From: an uncultured Psychrobacillus sp.
GTDB lineage: Bacteria; Bacillota; Bacilli; Bacillales_A; Planococcaceae
NCBI GenBank assembly: GCA_934234185.1
Contig: CAKQHO010000161.1
Coordinates: 1-5,910 of the forward strand
DNA length: 5,910 bases
Direction: 5' to 3'
Shown here: positions 1-4,536 of the stretch, piece after piece
Layout: each line of letters begins with the position of its first letter
How positions within the stretch are numbered: the first letter of the stretch is position 1
Program-made: the position numbers and the translations under genes
Notes under the pieces: generated by a model
What the model saw: only the letters and a program-made list of their open reading frames with translations
Database searches by the model: none
Told to the model about the DNA's origin: nothing

Positions 1-22
1 CTCTTACAGTTGGTTGATTCAT
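1..22 (-). CDS. Possible start of a further downstream gene (edge fragment)
   Basis: On the minus strand an ATG at 22-20 opens seven codons (MNQPTVR) before the window ends. AGGT lies about 9 bases upstream as a weak ribosome binding site. Its only other support is position: it follows repeat copy 1 in the orientation and at a spacing like those of the two complete genes behind copies 2 and 3. The product cannot be named from seven codons and the start may be chance. Confidence 0.2.
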
Positions 23-56
23 TTTACATCTACCTGACCTTCCTATTCCTTCTTCC

Positions 57-85
57 GCTAACCTGCCCTTTACTTCCATAAGAAG
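57..85 (-). repeat. Cassette-border repeat, copy 1
   Basis: On the minus strand it runs CTTCTTATGG, then AAGTAAA, then GGGCAGGTTAGC. It shares TTCTTATGG and GCAGGTTAGC with copy 2 and GGGCAGGTTAGC with copy 3. It lies 17 bases past the methyltransferase stop. A weak hairpin (AGAAG at 81-85 against CTTCT at 99-103) overlaps its upstream edge and the stop codon, and may act as a terminator. The right part of the copy is followed on the minus strand by GGAAGAAGG, comparable to the purine-rich tails after copies 2 and 3. Confidence 0.6.
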
Positions 86-101
86 TTCAACATAGTATCT
101 T

Positions 102-806
102 CTAACCTTTTCTTATTTTCAACATTGAATTAGCATTCGCTTGAAATTCATATGGAACTTTTATTTCTTCAACTATGTAGTTACAATCAGCAAGATAACT
201 AAATATCTTATCTAAATGCTTATATCTTTTTCCCTCTAAATCAACTAAAGGAAAAATACGAACTTCCTCTTTTGTAACCCTCAACAATTCGTTCAGAGTT
301 TCTAAGTGAAATAGATAATCTAACCTGTCCGCATACATAAATAAAAAATGTGCTGAGAGAAGAATCTCAAATTCATCATTCTTAAATGGCAAGGAAGGCA
401 AGTTAGCTGGGATATATCTTTCACTTGATTCTTTCATATCGTTAGCACATTCTTGTAATGCCGTTAAACGATGCTTTCTAAGACTTTCTATATCCTTGAA
501 ATAGTCCCATTTATAGTTGCCTTCAGCTTTTTTCATATGCTTCATTGCGTGTTCAATATCCTGAAGACCTTTATTATTTAGGTCTTCACCAGAATGATAA
601 TAGGCAATATCACAAGCCGTTATATCTAACCCTGATTTGTTTCCAACAGCTGTGAATGAACAAGCCCCTGCTGGACAATCCAGTATTTTCTTTCCTTGCA
701 GTTCATCTTCTGTAAGTAAGAACATATCCATATACTCTTCAAAAGTTCGCCCAATGAAAACTATTCTTTCTAAATCTAACTTTGTACTCTGCTCAATTTT
801 ACCCAA
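102..806 (-). CDS. Class I SAM-dependent methyltransferase
   Basis: The 234-residue protein is predicted to transfer a methyl group from S-adenosylmethionine to an unknown substrate in the cytoplasm. Residues 39-51 (KKILDCPAGACSF) form the first strand and glycine-containing cofactor loop. This is a variant of the usual DxGxGxG, with Cys-Pro after the Asp. D66 in ACDIAY is the likely acidic residue contacting the ribose. Residues 146-164 (FEILLSAHFLFMYADRLDY) match the fourth strand and the region after it, and 168-190 carry the helix and strand typical of the fold's second half. Length is normal for a single-domain enzyme. The start is TTG at 806-804, because the G-rich ribosome binding site (GGGGGGGA) lies about 6 bases upstream. 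It stands alone between repeat copies 1 and 2, so context gives no substrate. The fold is secure, the target unknown. Confidence 0.85.
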   Translation of the reverse strand: MGKIEQSTKLDLERIVFIGRTFEEYMDMFLLTEDELQGKKILDCPAGACSFTAVGNKSGLDITACDIAYYHSGEDLNNKGLQDIEHAMKHMKKAEGNYKWDYFKDIESLRKHRLTALQECANDMKESSERYIPANLPSLPFKNDEFEILLSAHFLFMYADRLDYLFHLETLNELLRVTKEEVRIFPLVDLEGKRYKHLDKIFSYLADCNYIVEEIKVPYEFQANANSMLKIRKG

Positions 807-812
807 CTGAAT

Positions 813-825
813 CCCCCCCTTTTTT
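813..825 (-). promoter_or_regulatory. Homopolymeric ribosome binding site of the methyltransferase gene
   Basis: On the minus strand six A's are followed directly by seven G's, ending six bases before the TTG start. The G run serves as the Shine-Dalgarno sequence and decides the TTG start, since no ATG lies near. A run of seven G's is prone to slippage, which would change spacing and strength of the site. Confidence 0.6.
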
Positions 826-839
826 AAAAGACTACTTTT

Positions 840-869
840 ATAATATCGCTATTGGTAAAATAACCTTAA
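840..869 (-). promoter_or_regulatory. Possible weak promoter for the methyltransferase gene
   Basis: On the minus strand TATTAT (845-840) is a fair -10 box. The hexamer 18 bases upstream, TTAAGG (869-864), is a poor -35. It lies between repeat copy 2 and the gene, where a cassette-borne promoter would be expected. The assignment is weak because AT-rich DNA gives such matches often. Confidence 0.3.
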
Positions 870-877
870 TTTATTTA

Positions 878-906
878 GCTAACCTGCTCATTTAGCACCA
901 TAAGAA
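878..906 (-). repeat. Cassette-border repeat, copy 2
   Basis: On the minus strand it reads TTCTTATGG, TGCTAAATGA, GCAGGTTAGC. The core forms a perfect 5-bp stem, GCTAA at 878-882 with TTAGC at 892-896, and is the most symmetric of the three copies. It follows the reductase gene's terminator directly, so the terminator's T tract runs into the TTCTTATGG part of the repeat. It precedes the methyltransferase promoter region. Confidence 0.65.
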
Positions 907-929
907 AAGACCATCCGTATGACAGTCTT
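901..929 (-). terminator. Rho-independent terminator of the reductase gene
   Basis: On the minus strand AAGACTGTC (929-921) pairs with GATGGTCTT (915-907) around the loop ATACG, giving a 9-bp stem with two G-U pairs. It is followed by TTTTCTTA. It lies 43 bases after the reductase stop at 972, in the correct orientation. It overlaps the outer end of repeat copy 2, so terminator and repeat appear to travel as one unit. Confidence 0.65.
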
Positions 930-971
930 GATTTTCTGCTATTGCAGTTAGTTTAATATCTTACTAGCCAT

Positions 972-1790
972 TTAATCCAACAAATGAGAAATAATATCTT
1001 GATTCGTACTTTGTAGTGAGCTTGGAATATCATCACGATTTGAATTTAATCGAAAATAACAAGGGTCGACTTTATCCTGATACAAATGATATCTCAATAT
1101 GTTCTTTTCACTTGAGAGTTTACTTACAATCTGTTCATAAAATTGTCCCTGAGTCATCATATCCACTGAACCTAAATGAAATATCCCCTTTAAATTATTT
1201 TCAATAATAAATCGTAATTGTTTTGCTAACAGAACATCCGTAAGATTGTTACATATAAGATTGCTGTAGACATCTATCACTTTATTATTTTTTATGCTTT
1301 CTTTGATTAATTTCCATCTTGGGGAATCCTTACTCCATATCGCTGGGATTCGAATAATCATCACTCGCTCTTCCAAAAATTCTTTCAGCATATTTTCACA
1401 TTCAATTTTGAATTTCCCATAATCTGATTCGGCAATTGGTATATCTGTTTCTGTGTGGGATCTAGAAGAGTCGCCATCAAATACATTTGTGGTAGAAAAG
1501 TAATAAACACGGCTACTTTTATTTTGTAATTCTTTAGCCAATTCTTCATGAAACTTGAGTTGTTGATCAAACTCTCCTCTGATACAAGAAATCACCATGT
1601 CGGGTTTAATTGTCCTTATAATTCCCTTCAGTTTTTCAAGTTGCTGAACTTTTAATTGGAACTGCATATCATTAGGGAGACTAGTTAACGAAGAAAAATA
1701 CGTTCCATACAGGTCAAATTCATCAGTAAATTCTTCTACTAAAGCTCTTCCTACAAGACCACTTGCACCCAGAATGAGTATCTTTTGCAT
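972..1790 (-). CDS. RmlD-like NAD(P)-dependent sugar-nucleotide reductase (extended SDR)
   Basis: The 272-residue protein belongs to the extended short-chain dehydrogenase group and most resembles dTDP-4-dehydrorhamnose reductase (RmlD), which reduces a 4-keto nucleotide sugar with NAD(P)H. The N-terminal Rossmann motif is ILGASGLVG (residues 6-14). STTNVFDG (99-106) corresponds to the RmlD segment STDYVFDG. Y124 and K128 form the YxxxK catalytic pair. Length is close to RmlD (about 280-300). The frame is open up to 1871, but the ATG at 1790-1788 is preferred: GGAGAGGG lies about 9 bases upstream and the Rossmann fold begins at once. The extra 27 codons lack an equivalent site and overlap the promoter. 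No other sugar-nucleotide gene is near, so the rhamnose role is only family inference. A related epimerase or reductase role is possible. Confidence 0.82.
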   Translation of the reverse strand: MQKILILGASGLVGRALVEEFTDEFDLYGTYFSSLTSLPNDMQFQLKVQQLEKLKGIIRTIKPDMVISCIRGEFDQQLKFHEELAKELQNKSSRVYYFSTTNVFDGDSSRSHTETDIPIAESDYGKFKIECENMLKEFLEERVMIIRIPAIWSKDSPRWKLIKESIKNNKVIDVYSNLICNNLTDVLLAKQLRFIIENNLKGIFHLGSVDMMTQGQFYEQIVSKLSSEKNILRYHLYQDKVDPCYFRLNSNRDDIPSSLQSTNQDIISHLLD

Positions 1791-1842
1791 CACAATTAAC
1801 CCTCTCCATTTTTCTTTATTAGTCACAGCCTCTAATGCTATA

Positions 1843-1871
1843 ACCATATAATTCGGTTTGTATGATATCAA
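1843..1871 (-). promoter_or_regulatory. Promoter of the reductase gene
   Basis: On the minus strand TTGATA (1871-1866) is a 5-of-6 match to the -35 consensus. TATGGT (1848-1843) is a moderate -10, with the ideal 17-base spacer. Transcription would start near 1836, leaving a leader of about 45 bases before the ATG at 1790. The promoter begins 11 bases after the end of repeat copy 3, so the reductase seems to carry its own promoter inside its repeat-bounded unit. Confidence 0.5.
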
Positions 1872-1882
1872 ATCCTTCTAAA

Positions 1883-1911
1883 GCTAACCTGCCCCGTTCG
1901 TATTATAAGCT
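1883..1911 (-). repeat. Cassette-border repeat, copy 3
   Basis: On the minus strand it reads AGCTTATAATACGAAC followed by GGGGCAGGTTAGC. The GGGCAGGTTAGC core equals copy 1, and CTTAT occurs at the same relative place in all three copies. AAGCT (1881-1885) and AGCTT (1908-1912) bracket it as an inverted pair, and AAC/GTT flank the G-rich centre. It separates the reductase gene from a decayed reading frame further upstream. Confidence 0.6.
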
Positions 1912-1976
1912 TGGACCACTTTTAGCCATATTAAATATTCGATTAAGGCACCTCTTATTCCTTTTCACTAAATCAT

Positions 1977-2093
1977 CTATGGTTTTCGCAAGCTAATTAA
2001 CAAACCAAATCGCAAACTGACAATAGCTATTGTCACGATGTTGAATAGCAAGCTAATTACTATACGAATTAAGTAACCAAAAGAAGTGTTATT
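1977..2093 (-). pseudogene. Remnant of a small membrane protein gene
   Basis: A minus-strand frame ends at TAG (1979-1977) after 38 codons. Its last part reads VISLLFNIVTIAIVSLRFG and then LLISLRKP, a strongly hydrophobic segment with a basic tail, like the C-terminus of a membrane protein. The frame starts directly after an in-frame TAA, and no ATG, GTG or TTG with a binding site opens it, so it looks truncated or decayed. It lies in the same orientation as the two intact genes and ends 66 bases before repeat copy 3, the place a third cassette gene would occupy. The family is not recognised. Confidence 0.35.
1988..2059. repeat. 12-bp direct repeat pair flanking an 18-bp perfect palindrome
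   Basis: GCAAGCTAATTA occurs at 1988-1999 and again at 2048-2059, exactly 60 bases apart. Between them lies the perfect palindrome TGACAATAGCTATTGTCA (2018-2035). The 60-base period is a multiple of three, and in the minus-strand remnant both copies encode LISL/VISL-type residues. The repeats may therefore reflect an internal peptide duplication. The palindrome could equally be an operator, but no start codon lies close to it. Confidence 0.5.
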
Positions 2094-2245
2094 TTAACCT
2101 AAATCCTTTTATATCAGAGAAAAAACGCACCGAAATATCGCGCGATTTACATTATTAATTGTTGTGTTATATGGCTTGTTAATTCTATTTTTCTCCCTTA
2201 AAAGAGAACCCGTTAGGTTTTATCCCTTAGTCCTTTTTTGTCTTT
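2094..2245. other. Gene-free AT-rich spacer
   Basis: No start codon with a binding site is present on either strand and all frames carry frequent stops. CTAACGGG on the minus strand near 2207-2216 resembles half of the border repeat but lacks the GCAGGTTAGC part. A short minus-strand frame around 2103-2150 is also open but too brief to call. Confidence 0.3.
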
Positions 2246-2395
2246 TTAAGAAAAATAATAAATAAGACCCAAAACACTGCCCATGACGCCATACAGGAGT
2301 ATAGATATTGTACATTCCGGAATCAGCATATGATATTTATACTTCCTCAACACCGAACGATGGATGGGACAAGCTCTTGCCTCCCGTCGGGTAAC
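2246..2395 (-). pseudogene. 49-codon open frame, possible membrane protein remnant
   Basis: A minus-strand frame runs from just after an in-frame TAA (2398-2396) to TAA at 2248-2246. Its final 27 residues, from an internal ATG, are MLIPECTISILLYGVMG followed by SVLGLIYYFS, which would span a membrane once. The first 20 residues are rich in Arg and overlap the structured element at 2366-2408, so they are probably not coding. TTGAGGAAG lies about 14 bases before the internal ATG, too far for a good binding site. It could be a tiny membrane peptide or the tail of a lost gene. The family is not recognised. Confidence 0.22.
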
Positions 2396-2408
2396 TTACC
2401 CTGCTGAC
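2366..2408. other. Compact two-hairpin structured element of unknown origin
   Basis: On the plus strand GGGACAA (2366-2372) pairs with TTG (2377-2379) and TCCC (2382-2385) around GCTC, with a two-base bulge. GTC (2386-2388) then pairs with GAC (2406-2408) and encloses the hairpin GGGTA/TACCC (2389-2401). The element is more GC-rich than its surroundings and neither hairpin has a T tract, so a terminator is unlikely. Such stacked hairpins occur at ends of IS200/IS605-type elements and in structured RNAs, but no transposase or TnpB gene is visible here, so the origin is open. Confidence 0.35.
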
Positions 2409-2500
2409 ATTAGTATTCAACATGAATGGACATTAAACCTTTTGGCTAGTGTGCTTCGGTTCTCAAATCATTGTAGCAGCAAAAGATTGAGTCCTATTTA

Positions 2501-2692
2501 TTACAGTTTGTTTGACAATTTTTTGATGGCTTCGGTACAGACAATACTCCCTAAAATACCTATCAGAACGCTTGATGTGACAATTTTTAGTGCAAAATAG
2601 ATCCCTGTTCCTGCGATGCAATCAAGAATCAGGTACCTTTTGATTGTCGAACCTTTAATTGTGCAGAAAACCACTTGATTTTTCATCTTCAT
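2501..2692 (-). CDS. Possible small hydrophobic membrane protein, 63 residues
   Basis: The predicted product has a short basic start (MKMKNQVVFCTIKGSTIKR), a hydrophobic stretch at residues 20-52 with the Gly- and Ile-rich part SSVLIGILGSIVCTEA, and a basic tail (IKKLSNKL). One or two membrane passes are plausible. GGATGTGAT, one mismatch from GGAGGTGAT, ends two bases before the ATG at 2692-2690, a plausible though close site. A second ATG at 2705 opens another frame (MDVINEDEKSSGF) that stops after 16 codons. The locus could therefore instead be a frameshifted gene whose true N-terminus lies there. The family is not recognised and no neighbour suggests a role. Confidence 0.35.
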   Translation of the reverse strand: MKMKNQVVFCTIKGSTIKRYLILDCIAGTGIYFALKIVTSSVLIGILGSIVCTEAIKKLSNKL

Positions 2693-2891
2693 TTATCACA
2701 TCCATTTTTTCCTGAAAGGATATGATTGATTAAGATTGTCTTATTCCATCAACCTGCACATGACTGTAAAAAAGGATACCGCTCTCTCTATTGGCTGAAA
2801 GGCCATCCTTTCGTGTAATCCGCAATCCTTCTATAAAAATAAAACTAAGGACACCATCCTAGCACATATAGGAATATGAGAAATAAACGAA
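2693..2891. other. Gene-free spacer with decayed minus-strand frames
   Basis: No supported gene is present. A 42-codon minus-strand frame (about 2739-2867, reading EGLRITRKDGLSANRESG in its middle) and an overlapping frame in another phase both look partly coding. Neither has a start codon with a binding site. The stretch also holds the hairpin described at 2768-2811. Confidence 0.3.
2768..2811 (-). terminator. Terminator-like hairpin
   Basis: On the minus strand AAAGGAT (2811-2805) pairs with ATCCTTT (2777-2771), and the following T's extend to six in a row (2773-2768). A small inner stem (TGGC/GCCA) lies on one side of the 27-base loop. It lies about 80 bases after the end of the broken gene at 2892, in the right orientation to end that operon. 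The long loop makes this less certain than the terminator at 901-929. Confidence 0.35.
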
Positions 2892-3095
2892 TTACGTAAT
2901 TTCCAGCGACAATAATTCTATATCATATGCCAGGTCGCTACTTGTCTGTATATCATGTTCTCCCTGAACCTCTCTCACTATGAACGTAATTTCCCCAAAT
3001 GCTTGTGGCACCTTCAATATGTTTCATTTCCCTGCCATATTCAAAAATAGAATTACAGATTTTTTGTCTCACTTTAGCAGCGGCTATTCAATCAT
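2892..3095 (-). pseudogene. Broken small gene downstream of the 74-residue membrane protein
   Basis: An ATG at 3095-3093 follows AGGTGAGG at good spacing, 11 bases after the stop of the membrane-protein gene, as expected for a second operon gene. The frame is then hit by TAG at codon 4 and two TGA codons. The last 36 codons are clean and read FGEITFIVREVQGEHD, then IQTSSDLAYDIELLSLEIT, with a convincing protein-like composition. The middle part is open in another phase (KVRQKICNSIFEYGREMKHI), which points to two compensating frameshifts. The start and the final stop are in the same phase. The intact product would be about 67 residues and soluble. No family is recognised. A sequencing error could mimic one but hardly all of these lesions. 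Confidence 0.45.
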
Positions 3096-3106
3096 GTGTC
3101 CTCACC

Positions 3107-3331
3107 TTACCTTTTCACAAAACCCTGACTCCTTTTGTAATAATAGAAAATGCATTCAGTTGCTATAAACGGTGTAAGGAACAATAGCAGTGAAAAGAAG
3201 CCTGTTAAAAAATAGTCATCTATCCCATACGTATTTATTGTTATTTGAAGAATGTGCATTACTAAAAAGAAATTACCCACAAGAATGATCATGTACAGAA
3301 TTTTCTTCATGATAGTAGTTGCTGCTTTCAC
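3107..3331 (-). CDS. Small two-helix membrane protein, 74 residues
   Basis: The product has two clear membrane segments, about residues 10-31 (KILYMIILVGNFFLVMHILQ region) and 42-64 (LTGFFSLLLFLTPFIATECI region), joined by a short polar loop TINTYGIDDY. The C-terminal tail is basic (YKRSQGFVKR), so both ends are likely cytoplasmic. The start is taken as GTG at 3331-3329, because AAGGTGGGGTGA lies 5-7 bases upstream. The frame is open to an ATG at 3361 and contains an ATG at 3310, but neither has a binding site. A consensus sigma-A promoter lies 63 bases upstream and the broken gene at 2892-3095 follows in the same operon. The function is unknown; partners of this size are often accessory or immunity proteins, but nothing here proves that. 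Confidence 0.55.
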   Translation of the reverse strand: MKAATTIMKKILYMIILVGNFFLVMHILQITINTYGIDDYFLTGFFSLLLFLTPFIATECIFYYYKRSQGFVKR

Positions 3332-3393
3332 ATACTCACCCCACCTTAAGACTCGAAGCAAATCGTTATAGTCATCATTGACAAATGCAACAT

Positions 3394-3422
3394 ATTGTAC
3401 ATATAGAGCATTCTCTTGTCAA
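3394..3422 (-). promoter_or_regulatory. Strong sigma-A promoter for the small membrane protein operon
   Basis: On the minus strand TTGACA (3422-3417) is a perfect -35 and TACAAT (3399-3394) a 5-of-6 -10, separated by exactly 17 bases. Transcription would begin near 3387, leaving a leader of about 55 bases to the GTG at 3331. It is the best promoter in the window. It lies 43 bases past the acetyltransferase stop, with no clear terminator between. Confidence 0.7.
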
Positions 3423-3464
3423 AACTAATCTGCACGCTTGTTCGATACTCCGTTTCACATACTT

Positions 3465-3977
3465 TCAAGTGTTATCTGCATTATAGGCGACTTGAGCAAT
3501 TTGTTTTTCTCCATTCTTCTCAAAAACCATATATTCCTGCATCCCCATTTTCTCTGCCACCTTTTGCGACGGAATATTTTTAACTGTGGTATAAGAGAAC
3601 ACCTTGGGGTAATGTAAAACCTTAAATGAATAATCCATACAGGCGATTGCGGCCTCTGTAGCATACCCTTTATTCCAATAGTCCTTTATGATGTGAAAGC
3701 CAATCTCTGGAACAGTTTCCGTTGCGATTGTTTGCATGGTGATTCCACAATCTCCAATGAATTGGTCTCCATCCTTTAAAATTACAGCCCATAACCCATG
3801 GTTATACATTTTATAATTATCCATGTTCCATCTGATCCACATTTCCACTTTTTCTTTGCTAAATGGCTCGGAGTAATATTGCATAGATTCTGGGTCAGAA
3901 AGGACCTTTGATAACTCTTCCGTATCACTCAAGACCAATTTCCTTAAGTATAATCTCTTCGTTTCAATTATTTTCAG
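3465..3977 (-). CDS. GNAT family N-acetyltransferase, RimJ/RimL type
   Basis: The 170-residue protein is predicted to transfer an acetyl group from acetyl-CoA to an amine, either a protein N-terminus or a small molecule. It opens with the typical IIETKRLYLRKL strand. The acetyl-CoA site is motif A around EIGFHIIKDYWNKGYATEAA (91-110), where NKGYAT is the Q/RxxGxG/A-type loop. Motif B is NIPSQKVAEKMGM (134-146), with the conserved Asn, Ser and GM. Length fits the family. The frame could begin at GTG 3986, but that codon lies inside the binding site AAGAGGTGATC. The best-spaced codon, eight bases after GAGG, is CTG at 3977-3975, where relatives would have ATG before KIIET. CTG initiation is therefore inferred. 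The substrate is unknown, and the gene directly follows the startless frame at 3990-4205. Confidence 0.85.
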   Translation of the reverse strand: MKIIETKRLYLRKLVLSDTEELSKVLSDPESMQYYSEPFSKEKVEMWIRWNMDNYKMYNHGLWAVILKDGDQFIGDCGITMQTIATETVPEIGFHIIKDYWNKGYATEAAIACMDYSFKVLHYPKVFSYTTVKNIPSQKVAEKMGMQEYMVFEKNGEKQIAQVAYNADNT

Positions 3978-3989
3978 GACGATCACCTC

Positions 3990-4205
3990 TTAAATGACAT
4001 CTTTCGTACAAATATTTATGAAATTAATCCAATCAATAACGGCATATAAATGAAACAAATTCCTGCTTTTGATACAAAGGAATGTAGGTTTTACCTTACG
4101 TGCAAAAACCTGCCCTGTTTGTTTACTGAAAATTACCGCAAAACCTTCATCTTGTTTTAATACAACGATCTTTAACGAAATGCTCTTTTCATATGTAAAT
4201 GTAAT
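3990..4205 (-). pseudogene. Startless open frame just upstream of the acetyltransferase
   Basis: A minus-strand frame of 71 codons runs from a TGA (4208-4206) to TAA at 3992-3990, whose last bases adjoin the acetyltransferase ribosome binding site. Residues 11-30 (LKIVVLKQDEGFAVIFSKQT) and then GQVFARKVKP look like real protein. The following part (CIKSRNLFHLYAVIDWINF) is less convincing. No ATG, GTG or TTG opens the protein-like part, so it appears to be the remains of a gene once preceding the acetyltransferase. It lies opposite and upstream of the 83-residue gene, whose promoter must lie within this stretch. It is unrecognised and may be chance. Confidence 0.3.
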
Positions 4206-4237
4206 TCAGAATGAAAATGCCAGGAGGAGATGGCGCA

Positions 4238-4489
4238 GTGAGCGAAATAGATAAACGAAACAGATTAAATGAAGCACCGTTCGCTTATCACAGATTGAAA
4301 AATGGAAAGGTAACAATCGATTACATGGGTAAACAAATTAAAATCGTAAAAGGTAAGGAGGCCGACCGTCTTATAGCAAGGATCAAAGCTGCTGAAGATA
4401 ATATGGCAGAAGTACAATTACTGTTAGCGAAAATTACAGGTAACTTTAAACGAGGAAACGAAAAACTCGGTAAAAATAAGAGAAAATAA
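4238..4489 (+). CDS. Conserved-looking hypothetical protein, 83 residues
   Basis: The small, strongly basic cytoplasmic protein begins SEIDKRNRLNEAPF. A likely beta-hairpin follows at residues 22-38 (GKVTIDYMGKQIKIVKG), then a long charged helix (about 40-67, EADRLIARIKAAEDNMAEV), and a very basic tail (TGNFKRGNEKLGKNKRK). The basic tail would suit nucleic acid binding, but this is inference. Short proteins of this pattern (IDKRN near the start, TGNFKRGNE near the end) seem familiar from Bacillus relatives without a known function. GTG at 4238 is chosen as start because AGGAGGAG ends eight bases upstream. The in-frame ATG at 4211 has no binding site. The gene stands alone and converges on the YrvL-family gene, whose stop is 47 bases away. 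No terminator is evident between them. Confidence 0.65.
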   Translation: MSEIDKRNRLNEAPFAYHRLKNGKVTIDYMGKQIKIVKGKEADRLIARIKAAEDNMAEVQLLLAKITGNFKRGNEKLGKNKRK

Positions 4490-4536
4490 ACATAAACGCT
4501 CTTATCCACATTCATCTACAAATCTATAAACCAGAT

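Noticed and set aside
1016..1207. 63-codon plus-strand open frame inside the reductase gene
   Set aside because: It is fully contained in a well-supported gene on the other strand and has no binding site.
1791..1871. N-terminal extension of the reductase from an upstream ATG
   Set aside because: It would overlap the promoter, lacks a binding site and precedes a Rossmann fold that already starts at the ATG at 1790.
57..1911. A true integron cassette array
   Set aside because: The repeats are shorter than typical attC sites, GTTAGC does not fully fit GTTRRRY, and no integrase gene lies in the window. Only a cassette-like arrangement is claimed.
2364..2600. 78-codon plus-strand open frame
   Set aside because: It starts inside the hairpin element without a binding site, shows no recognisable family and overlaps better minus-strand candidates.
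2749..2760. AACCTGCACAT as a further border-repeat copy
   Set aside because: Only seven consecutive core bases match and no outer part or hairpin is present, so chance is likely.
2980..3187. Two overlapping plus-strand open frames of about 62 codons
   Set aside because: They lie opposite the broken gene and the small membrane protein, have no binding sites and have unremarkable composition.
3455..3664. 69-codon minus-strand frame within the acetyltransferase
   Set aside because: It is an out-of-phase shadow of the acetyltransferase C-terminal half.
4107..4115. AACCTGCCC as a fourth border-repeat copy
   Set aside because: Nine core bases match, but the GC/TTAGC side and the CTTATGG end are missing and it lies within a coding-like frame.
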